Part shown: positions 7,118-11,828 of the stretch, piece by piece
Position numbering within the stretch: position 1 is the stretch's first letter
Layout: the number at the start of each line of letters is the position of its first letter
From: Candidatus Gastranaerophilales bacterium
Lineage (GTDB): Bacteria; Cyanobacteriota; Vampirovibrionia; Gastranaerophilales; Gastranaerophilaceae
Length of the DNA stretch: 11,828 nt
Direction of reading: 5' to 3'
Assembly: GCA_003150395.1 (NCBI GenBank)
Contig: QAMI01000017.1
Location: 1 to 11,828 of the forward strand
Translations under genes and position numbers: made by a program
The notes under the pieces: model-generated
What the model was told of the DNA's origin: nothing
The model's input: the letters and a program-made list of their open reading frames with translations, nothing else
Database searches by the model: none

Positions 7118-7546
7118 GTCATAAATCATTTGGTTATAATTTAAAATTTCAAAATCGTGTCGTTTATAAACCTCGCACGCCCTGCTATTTGAAGGGCAAA
7201 GTTCAAGTCTTAAGCGCGAGGCTTTCATATTTTCTTTAAGAAATCTCAAAAACTTACCGCCAAGTCCGCAGGAACGAAATTCCGGCAAAATATAAATTTC
7301 CTCAAGCCACACAACCATACCGCCGGCTTCTTGAGAAAAAGTTTTTGCAAGAAGTGCATATCCCGCGCGTTCATCGTCTTTTTCTATAATATAGCACTCT
7401 GTGTAAACATTTGACGCCATCAATTCCTCAAAAGTTTTTGCAATATAGTTTTCGGGAATTGAATGCATGACCGCGTCCGAACTGTAAAAAGCTTTGACTG
7501 AATTTATATAAAAATCTTTATCGTTTTGCGTAATTTTTCTGAACAT
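7103..7546 (-). CDS. GNAT family N-acetyltransferase
   Basis: The 147-residue protein is a single GNAT domain that would transfer acetyl from acetyl-CoA to an amine. The acetyl-CoA-binding motif A is visible at residues 81-100, with the EEIYILPEFRSCGLGG core containing the R-x-x-G-x-G pyrophosphate loop. Motif B follows with LCPSNSRACEVYKRHDFE at about 116-133. The substrate cannot be read from sequence. The ATG at 7544-7546 lacks a clear Shine-Dalgarno sequence. The upstream GNAT gene ends only 24 bases before it, so the pair should share a transcript. Its 3' end is embedded in the hairpin shared with gcvPA. Confidence 0.88.
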   Translation of the reverse strand: MFRKITQNDKDFYINSVKAFYSSDAVMHSIPENYIAKTFEELMASNVYTECYIIEKDDERAGYALLAKTFSQEAGGMVVWLEEIYILPEFRSCGLGGKFLRFLKENMKASRLRLELCPSNSRACEVYKRHDFEILNYNQMIYDKQEL

Positions 7547-7570
7547 AAAATAATCTTAGCATAAAATAAA

Positions 7571-8191
7571 TTAAATAATATCCTTTTCTACAAAATGATT
7601 GATTGATTCATTCCAATACTTTTTGAAAATCCTGCAATTTTTGTCATCAAAATTAAGCTGATACATTCTGAAAGTCACTGGAAAATTTTTAGGCTGCCAT
7701 TGCTCTACATAAGAATAGCAATAAGTCATTCCAAGGTTTTTCATGACATTTCCGCTTCTCGGGTTATTTACATCATGCGTTGCTGTAATATATTCAAATC
7801 CGGCATCTTTAATTTGATTAAGAACAGCTTTACAGGCCTCTGTAATAATCCCTTTATGCCAGTATTCCTTTCTCAATCCATACCCCAAGTCATGACTCTC
7901 ATCAACGCTCACATTTACATAACCTATAGGGATATTATCAGATTTCAGACATACAGCATATTTATATCCAATTGGCTGCTTATAAACTTCAACATAACGG
8001 TTTTCATAAAAGATTTTGGCTTCCTCCAATGAATTTAAGGGAAACCAAGGCAAAAAAGTATTTACCTCCTTATCGCGAAATATATTATATAAGAACGGTA
8101 CATCCTCAATTTCAAAACTTCTTAAAATTAATCTTTTAGTTTCCAATTTTGGTGTATTTAATAAATTATTCATAATTACTTTGTATAACAT
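7571..8191 (-). CDS. RimJ/RimL-type GNAT acetyltransferase
   Basis: This protein, about 206 residues from the ATG at 8191, belongs to the GNAT_3 / RimJ-RimL group, which acetylates N-termini of ribosomal proteins or other amines. It has the group's typical opening, LETKRLILRSF (16-26). The acetyl-CoA-binding region is GLRKEYWHKGIITEACKAVL (105-124), and a C-terminal HDVNNPRSGNVMKNLGM (139-155) follows. The start is uncertain: TTG at 8194, ATG at 8191 and ATG at 8173 are all in frame and none has a Shine-Dalgarno sequence. The gene begins 7-28 bases after the 3' end of tRNA-Val, so it is probably cotranscribed with the tRNA and released by tRNA processing. The substrate is unknown. Confidence 0.88.
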   Translation of the reverse strand: MLYKVIMNNLLNTPKLETKRLILRSFEIEDVPFLYNIFRDKEVNTFLPWFPLNSLEEAKIFYENRYVEVYKQPIGYKYAVCLKSDNIPIGYVNVSVDESHDLGYGLRKEYWHKGIITEACKAVLNQIKDAGFEYITATHDVNNPRSGNVMKNLGMTYCYSYVEQWQPKNFPVTFRMYQLNFDDKNCRIFKKYWNESINHFVEKDII

Positions 8192-8200
8192 CAAAAAAAC

Positions 8201-8273
8201 TGGGCGATACGTGACTCGAACACGTGACCCTCACAACGTCAATGTGATGCGCTACCAACTGCGCTAATCGCCC
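8201..8273 (-). tRNA. tRNA-Val (anticodon GAC)
   Basis: The minus strand folds into a complete 73-base cloverleaf. The acceptor is GGGCGAT/ATCGCCC, the D arm GCGC/GCGC with an AGTTGGTA loop, the anticodon arm TCACA/TGTGA with loop TTGACGT (anticodon GAC), the variable loop GGGTC, and the T arm ACGTG/CACGT with loop TTCGAGT. The discriminator is A. CCA is not encoded; a run of seven T follows one base later. The 5' 11 bases recur in the two tandem units just upstream. Confidence 0.95.
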
Positions 8274-8378
8274 AGGCCTAATTCTACTATCAAATACTTC
8301 TAGCTTGTTGGTAGCTTGTGCTACCTCCCCCCTTCTTTTCGATACTTAATCGAAAAGCGGGGTCCCTGCTAATCGCCT
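8274..8378 (-). repeat. tandem structured unit B upstream of tRNA-Val
   Basis: Read on the minus strand, this unit opens with AGGCGATTAGCA, nearly the first bases of tRNA-Val. A hairpin with a nine-base-pair stem (CTTTTCGAT/ATCGAAAAG around the loop TAAGT, 8335-8357) comes next. It is flanked by C-rich and G-rich arms that can pair (8359-8362 with 8327-8332). The second hairpin is GGTAGC-ACAA-GCTACC (8310-8325), followed by AGCTAGAAG. The order of elements matches unit C although most stem bases differ. It contains no convincing coding frame. Confidence 0.65.
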
Positions 8379-8486
8379 AAATTTTATTTTATTTTCAATG
8401 AGCTTTGAGCTTCTAGCAGCTTGCGCTACCTTACCTCTACTCAGAAGATACTTAATCTTCCTCGTCGGCAAAGTGCTAATCGCCCA
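8379..8486 (-). repeat. tandem structured unit C upstream of tRNA-Val
   Basis: Read on the minus strand, this unit opens GGGCGATTAGCA, identical over 11 bases to the 5' end of tRNA-Val. ACTTTGCC (8467-8474) can pair with GGTAAGGT (8428-8435) using two G-U pairs. Between them is a hairpin GAAGAT-TAAGT-ATCTTC (8444-8460). A GNRA-loop hairpin GTAGC-GCAA-GCTGC (8416-8429) follows, then GCTAGAAGCTC. The G-U pairs exist only on the minus-strand RNA, suggesting that strand is the functional one. The repeat period to unit B is 107 bases. Confidence 0.65.
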
Positions 8487-8507
8487 TAATTTATTTTGTT
8501 TTCAAAG

Positions 8508-8550
8508 ACTGCTTTTTGGAATGGCTGAAGTCGCTCATCAGTTTTCCAAA
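8508..8550 (-). other. hairpin-forming segment downstream of the TPM gene
   Basis: On the minus strand TTTGGAA and TTCCAAA enclose ACTGATGAGCGACTTCAGCC, which itself can pair CTGA with TCAG. It lies between the promoter at 8580-8608 and unit C, so it would be in the leader of the tRNA-Val transcript. Its role is unknown. Together with units B and C it accounts for most of the 337-base stretch without a gene between 8274 and 8610. Confidence 0.4.
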
Positions 8551-8579
8551 TCTAAATATCCTAACTTATTACCTACACT

Positions 8580-8608
8580 ATACTACAAAACATGTATTAT
8601 CATGTCAA
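8580..8608 (-). promoter_or_regulatory. candidate promoter for the unit C - unit B - tRNA-Val - GNAT transcript
   Basis: On the minus strand TTGACA (8608-8603) and TAGTAT (8585-8580) are separated by 17 bases, placing a start near 8573. It lies immediately after the stop codon of the TPM gene. No other good promoter is seen nearer to tRNA-Val, so the tRNA probably has a leader of about 300 bases that includes both structured units. Confidence 0.55.
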
Positions 8609-8610
8609 GA

Positions 8611-9261
8611 TTAGTTTTCAGACTTTTCAGATTTAACCAGCATTGCTATAAGCCATCCTAATACAGCACCAGCTGGTAATAAAAGCAACCAAAGCCAGTT
8701 TTTATTGAAATCTTGCTTCCCTTGTTGGTTTAGTTTTTTAGGAAGTTTACCAAAATGCTTAATTCGTTTTTTATTCATTTTTGCGACTTCGTCAGCAAGG
8801 GTATATGTTCCACGGATTACTCCGCCTTCATAATCTTCCTTAGCAAAATATGGGATTATATTATCATTAATCAAATTTCTGATAATTTCAGTATCGGTTT
8901 TATCCTGGTAAGCATCTCCGAGAAATACATTAATATTGCGTTCTTCAATAGCTATAGAAATTACTATACCATTTTTCTTTTCATCATCGCCAATTTTATA
9001 TGTATTTAAAATATATTCACTGACTTGTTCAATGTTATTGCCTTCAATTGAAGGGAAAGTAGCAATAGCAATTGCGGCAGAGGTTTTTTTGTTTAAATCA
9101 TCCAAAGTAAGATTAATATTTTCTTTTGCTTCTTCTCTAAGTATGTTTGCGTTATCTGAAATATAACCATCAAACTTTAAATTATCTGCAAATTGCGCAT
9201 AAGCAGCAACTCCAGATAAACTTAGTAACAATAATGCTGATATAAAAAACTTTTTAATCAT
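8611..9261 (-). CDS. secreted, membrane-anchored TPM-domain protein (YgcG-like)
   Basis: The 216-residue protein begins with a signal peptide, MIKKFFISALLLLSLSGVAA, with likely cleavage after residue 22 (AYA|QF). A TPM domain (TPM_phosphatase family) spans about residues 31-155. Its features are GYISDNANILREEAKENIN, the TSAAIAIATFPSIEG strand, IGDDEKKNGIVISIAIEERN and IIPYFAKEDYEGGV. A basic linker precedes a C-terminal transmembrane segment at about 189-209 (LWLLLLPAGAVLGWLIAML). The domain should therefore face the periplasm or outside. TPM proteins have been linked to acid phosphatase activity and to photosystem II repair in plants, but the bacterial role is generally unknown. AAAGG lies about eight bases before the ATG. 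The gene follows tRNA-Cys by 43 bases and probably shares its promoter. Confidence 0.88.
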   Translation of the reverse strand: MIKKFFISALLLLSLSGVAAYAQFADNLKFDGYISDNANILREEAKENINLTLDDLNKKTSAAIAIATFPSIEGNNIEQVSEYILNTYKIGDDEKKNGIVISIAIEERNINVFLGDAYQDKTDTEIIRNLINDNIIPYFAKEDYEGGVIRGTYTLADEVAKMNKKRIKHFGKLPKKLNQQGKQDFNKNWLWLLLLPAGAVLGWLIAMLVKSEKSEN

Positions 9262-9304
9262 ACTTTTTACCTTTTATGTTATTAAATACCCCTCTAAAAT
9301 AAAA

Positions 9305-9375
9305 AGGCGACACCCGGATTCGAACCGGGGGTAAAAGCTTTGCAGGCTTCTGCCTTACCACTTGGCCATGTCGCC
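9305..9375 (-). tRNA. tRNA-Cys (anticodon GCA)
   Basis: The minus strand forms a 71-base cloverleaf. The acceptor is GGCGACA/TGTCGCC, the D arm GCC/GGC, the anticodon arm GAAGC/GCTTT (one wobble) with loop CTGCAAA (anticodon GCA), and the T arm CCCGG/CCGGG with loop TTCGAAT. The discriminator is T (U73), as expected for cysteine tRNAs. CCA is not encoded and a T-rich stretch follows. Confidence 0.96.
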
Positions 9376-9389
9376 GTCCTCGTTACTTT

Positions 9390-9418
9390 ATAATAAAAAA
9401 GACATAACGTAATGTCAA
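9390..9418 (-). promoter_or_regulatory. sigma70-type promoter for tRNA-Cys
   Basis: On the minus strand a consensus TTGACA (9418-9413) and TATTAT (9395-9390) are separated by 17 bases. Transcription would start near 9383, eight bases before the mature tRNA-Cys 5' end at 9375. This is the best promoter match in the window and likely also serves the TPM gene. Confidence 0.75.
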
Positions 9419-9458
9419 GAATGCATTTAGCTTAATTTTAAAAATTTCTTCCAATTTG

Positions 9459-9674
9459 CTAGAAGTCAAACATTGTTTTAATTTCAACATTTAGTGCATT
9501 CGCCAATTTCAAAATGGTTTTTAGACCTGGTTTATTAATATTAACCTCGATTTTACCGAGGTAATCAAGACTTATGTCAGAATTTTCGGCAAGTTTTTCC
9601 TGTGTAAGATGAGCTTTTTCACGCAAAAATTTAACACGTTTTCCTAAACTCTTATAAAATTCTTCTTCAGTCAT
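9459..9674 (-). CDS. small XRE-family helix-turn-helix regulator
   Basis: This 71-residue protein is essentially one Cro/CI-type HTH domain. The sequence runs LGKRVKFLREKAHLTQEKLA, then ENSDISLDYLGKIEVNINKP with the recognition helix near residues 34-43, then LKTILKLANALNV, as in HTH_3 domains. There is no effector domain, so it is probably a simple dimeric repressor. The ATG is at 9672-9674 with no strong ribosome binding site. Upstream is a 25-base palindrome whose centre supplies TATAAT on this gene's strand, a layout typical of autorepression. It is divergent from a prepilin-like gene 102 bases away. What it regulates beyond itself is unknown. Confidence 0.9.
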   Translation of the reverse strand: MTEEEFYKSLGKRVKFLREKAHLTQEKLAENSDISLDYLGKIEVNINKPGLKTILKLANALNVEIKTMFDF

Positions 9675-9704
9675 TTGACAATTTTACAGAACAGGACTTA
9701 GTAA

Positions 9705-9729
9705 TTTTACTGGATTATATCCAGTAAAA
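9705..9729. promoter_or_regulatory. 25-bp palindrome, probable XRE operator overlapping a -10 box
   Basis: TTTTACTGGAT (9705-9715), TAT, and ATCCAGTAAAA (9719-9729) form a perfect 11-base inverted repeat with a three-base centre. On the minus strand the centre reads TATAAT (9719-9714) and could be the -10 box of the XRE gene, with a weak -35 (TTGTGT or GATTGT) upstream. A dimeric HTH protein binding here would block that promoter. Confidence 0.65.
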
Positions 9730-9741
9730 AAAATACACAAT

Positions 9742-9771
9742 CTCCTTTATTCTTATAATAAAGAAAAGGAG
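9742..9771 (+). promoter_or_regulatory. possible hairpin masking the Shine-Dalgarno of the second prepilin-like gene
   Basis: CTCCTTT at 9742-9748 is complementary to AAAGGAG at 9765-9771, which is the ribosome binding site of the gene at 9777. An inner ATT/AAT pairing can extend the stem. If the mRNA starts upstream of 9742, this could limit translation. The pairing is seen; the regulation is inferred. Confidence 0.35.
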
Positions 9772-9776
9772 GTTCT

Positions 9777-10457
9777 ATGAGACGCGGATTTACAATGGCT
9801 GAGGTATTAATTACACTAGGAATTATCGGAATTATAGCGGCTATGACATTTCCTTCTATTATAGAAAATCACCAGAAAATAGTTACCGCAAATAAGCTTA
9901 AAAAATTTTATACTATCATGCAGCAGGCAATTTTACTAGAAGAAGCAAAAAACGAAGATATAAAATACTGGCTTCCGACTAAAGGTACAAATTTTGAAAG
10001 CTGGTTCAACGCACACCTTGCGCCACATATGGAAATTATCCAGACCAAAAGAATTGATAATAAAAGTTATCAGGTTGTATTCAAAGACGGCTCAGGATTT
10101 ATTGCATATCAGACAAGTTTAAGTGAAGGGAATGAAAATTATATACATATTTTCTATTGTACTGAAAAAAAATATTGCGGATATAATATTTTCGATGGCA
10201 GAGATTCTTTTTTATTCAGTATATGCAAAGATGGCAGATTTGTAACGTCACTTTGTAACAATAAAAATGCAGGTAATAAAGCTTCAAAAGATTATACCAG
10301 AGAAGAATTGCTGAATTCATGCAAATATGGAAATCATGACAACGCAGACGAGAGCACTCCAGACAAACGCCATCAGTGTGCAAGACTAATCCAATATGAC
10401 GGCTGGGAAATTAAACCTGATTATCCCTGGCGTCAGACAATTCTTGAAAAAAAATAG
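9777..10457 (+). CDS. prepilin-like (type IV pseudopilin) protein
   Basis: The 226-residue protein has a very short leader, MRRG, then FTMAEVLITLGIIGIIAAMT. That fits a prepilin peptidase site after Gly4, Glu at +5 and a hydrophobic helix at about residues 9-28. The body has six cysteines from about residue 127 onward and ends with a segment common in these pseudopilins, LIQYDGWEIKPDYPW. It should be inserted in the inner membrane and assembled by a pilus or type II secretion-like machine encoded elsewhere. AAGGAGG at 9766-9772 is an excellent ribosome binding site. Unlike the gene at 3395-4144, its start region is intact and has no homopolymer. It is divergent from the XRE gene across a shared palindrome. 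Its exact function is unknown. Confidence 0.85.
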   Translation: MRRGFTMAEVLITLGIIGIIAAMTFPSIIENHQKIVTANKLKKFYTIMQQAILLEEAKNEDIKYWLPTKGTNFESWFNAHLAPHMEIIQTKRIDNKSYQVVFKDGSGFIAYQTSLSEGNENYIHIFYCTEKKYCGYNIFDGRDSFLFSICKDGRFVTSLCNNKNAGNKASKDYTREELLNSCKYGNHDNADESTPDKRHQCARLIQYDGWEIKPDYPWRQTILEKK

Positions 10458-10494
10458 ATTATTGAGCTAAAAGCATAAGCATCTGTATAATTTC

Positions 10495-10530
10495 AAAAAA
10501 AGAACCGTCATTTCTGACGGTTCTTTCAAT
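10495..10530. terminator. bidirectional hairpin terminator between the prepilin-like gene and the alcohol dehydrogenase
   Basis: AAAGAACCGTCA (10499-10510), a TTTC loop and TGACGGTTCTTT (10515-10526) form a perfect 12-base-pair stem. On the minus strand the stem is followed by a run of T, making it a strong terminator for the dehydrogenase gene. The plus-strand tail is weaker but T-rich. Confidence 0.88.
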
Positions 10531-10544
10531 TTTCTCAAGCAATC

Positions 10545-11804
10545 TTACTTAGTTTCGTAGTAATCTCTTACTATACCTTCAAATGCATCTTTGTAGATTG
10601 CTTTGATATCTTCCATCAACGGATAAGCCGGGTTTGCACCTGTGCATTGATCGTCGAATGCAAGTTCTACCATATGGTCTAATTTTTCGTTGAATTCTGC
10701 TTCTGTTACACCGAAATCTTTTATTGAATTCGGAAGATTTACAGCTTTCATCAACTTGTCGATTGCTTCAATTAACAATGCAACTTTTTCGTCATCATTC
10801 TTTCCGCCAAGACCTAATTCATCAGCAATTTGAGCGTATTTAGATTTTGCATTCGGGAATTTGTATTGCGGGAAGATACATTGTTTTTTCGGACAATCAA
10901 CAGCGTTGTATTTGATTACCTGTCTTATTAACAAAGCGTTAGCTACACCGTGAGGCACGTTAAATGTTGCACCAAGTTTGTGAGCCATTGAGTGGCAAAG
11001 TCCCAAGAAAGAGTTTGCAAATGCCATACCGGCGATTGTTGCTGCATAGTGCATTTTTTCTCTGGCGATAGGATCGTTTGAACCTTCTTTCCAAGAGCGT
11101 TCAAGATATCTGAATACGAGTTTTGTAGCTTCTAATGCATTTGAATTTGTGAAGTTTGTAGCCATAGCTGATACATAAGCTTCAATAGCGTGAACAAGCG
11201 CATCAATACCAGATGCAGCAGTCAAACCTTTTGGCATACCATCTACAAAGTTCGGGTCAATGATTGCCATATTCGGAGTTAAAGCGTAATCAGCGATTGC
11301 ATATTTTACGTGAGTTTCGTCATCTGTAATGATTGCAAACGGAGTAACTTCTGAACCTGTACCTGAAGTTGTAGGAATAGCAACCATAGTAGCTTTTTTA
11401 CCCAATTCAGGAATTGAACAAATTCTCTTTCTGATATCCATAAATCTCATTGAGATATCAGAGAAATCTGTTTCAGGCTGTTCATACATTAACCACATAA
11501 TTTTTGCAGCATCCATCGGAGAACCGCCGCCAAGTGAAATAATTACATCCGGTTCATACGGTCTGATTATGTCTAATGCTTGATTAATTGTAGATAATGT
11601 CGGATCCGGTTTTACATCAAAGAAGATTTGGTGATCTATGCCGATTTCATCCAATACTTCCACAATACTGTCAACAGCACCGGAGTTGAACAAGAATCTG
11701 TCTGTAACAATAAATGCACGTTTTTTACCTTGAAGTTCACGAAGAGCTAAGTCAACAGCGCCTCTTTTGAAGTAAACTTTTGGCGGAACTTTGAACCAAA
11801 GCAT
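10545..11804 (-). CDS. stand-alone iron-containing alcohol dehydrogenase, AdhE C-terminal type
   Basis: The 419-residue protein matches the C-terminal alcohol dehydrogenase half of bifunctional AdhE rather than FucO or YqhD types. It opens MLWFKVPPKVYFKRGA, where the ADH domain of AdhE begins, and has the AdhE-type segments VTDRFLFNSG, RFMDIRKRI, HKLGATFNVPHG and AFDDQCTGANPAYPL. The NAD-binding loop is GGGSPMDAAK (92-101). Predicted iron ligands are Asp201, His205, His271 and His285, with the same spacing as in E. coli AdhE. It should reduce acetaldehyde to ethanol with NADH. AAAGGAGAG lies just before the ATG at 11802-11804, confirming an independent start and not a fragment of a fused gene. 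The aldehyde dehydrogenase half is not in the window, which ends 24 bases upstream. Expression is probably high. Confidence 0.93.
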   Translation of the reverse strand: MLWFKVPPKVYFKRGAVDLALRELQGKKRAFIVTDRFLFNSGAVDSIVEVLDEIGIDHQIFFDVKPDPTLSTINQALDIIRPYEPDVIISLGGGSPMDAAKIMWLMYEQPETDFSDISMRFMDIRKRICSIPELGKKATMVAIPTTSGTGSEVTPFAIITDDETHVKYAIADYALTPNMAIIDPNFVDGMPKGLTAASGIDALVHAIEAYVSAMATNFTNSNALEATKLVFRYLERSWKEGSNDPIAREKMHYAATIAGMAFANSFLGLCHSMAHKLGATFNVPHGVANALLIRQVIKYNAVDCPKKQCIFPQYKFPNAKSKYAQIADELGLGGKNDDEKVALLIEAIDKLMKAVNLPNSIKDFGVTEAEFNEKLDHMVELAFDDQCTGANPAYPLMEDIKAIYKDAFEGIVRDYYETK

Positions 11805-11828
11805 ATTTTCTCTCCTTTCAGCAACTGT

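Noticed and set aside
8274..8486. CRISPR array or integrative-element attachment site next to a tRNA
   Set aside because: There are only two units with a ~106-base period and no spacers of uniform length. The repeated bases are the tRNA 5' end rather than the 3' end, and no integrase gene is nearby.
8508..8550. Hammerhead ribozyme, because of CTGATGAG on the minus strand
   Set aside because: I could not place the required GAAA core, stem III and cleavage site around it; CTGA pairs more simply with the nearby TCAG.
8398..8661. Plus-strand 87-codon open frame across the region before the TPM gene
   Set aside because: It runs through unit C and the hairpin segment and overlaps the end of the TPM gene on the other strand. 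It has no ribosome binding site or family resemblance; the RNA-structure reading explains the sequence better.
9754..9759. TATAAT on the plus strand as the -10 box of the prepilin-like gene at 9777
   Set aside because: The start would fall on the Shine-Dalgarno sequence itself, and there is no -35 box at a suitable distance.

Overview
The window reads as AT-rich chromosomal DNA of a gut-type, non-photosynthetic relative of Cyanobacteria, most likely a Gastranaerophilales (Melainabacteria/Vampirovibrionia) genome. This is an inference. It rests on a cyanobacteria-like L17 C-terminus, on two prepilin-like genes with the EVLITLGIIG(V/I)IAAMT N-terminus that I associate with that group, and on the rpoA-rplQ-truA-rplM-rpsI order. 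No gene requires a recoded stop codon.

Layout. 1-3330, plus strand: the end of a ribosomal-protein/RNA polymerase operon (rpoA, rplQ, truA, rplM, rpsI) closed by a strong hairpin terminator. A 127-bp structured, repeat-like element separates rpoA from rplQ. 3395-4157, minus strand: a prepilin-like gene whose start region carries a run of 12 G. Its promoter, Shine-Dalgarno and ATG are intact but out of frame with the body by one base, so it looks like a phase-variable gene caught OFF, or a homopolymer error. 4291-7038, plus strand: the glycine cleavage genes gcvT, gcvH and gcvPA; gcvPB is not here. 7103-8613, minus strand: two GNAT acetyltransferase genes behind tRNA-Val(GAC), preceded by two tandem ~106-bp units that fold alike and begin with the same bases as the tRNA. 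A promoter at 8580-8608 would transcribe units, tRNA and both genes. 8611-9418, minus strand: tRNA-Cys(GCA) with a good promoter, followed by a secreted, membrane-anchored TPM-domain protein. 9459-10457: a small XRE regulator (minus) divergent from a second prepilin-like gene (plus), with a 25-bp palindrome between them. 10545-11804, minus strand: a stand-alone iron alcohol dehydrogenase equivalent to the C-terminal half of AdhE.

The genes cover core translation and transcription, one-carbon/glycine metabolism, fermentation, and surface or secretion-related pseudopilins. No phage, IS, integrase or CRISPR locus was seen. The observations most worth following are the G12 tract in the prepilin gene, the tandem structured units before tRNA-Val, and the element between rpoA and rplQ.
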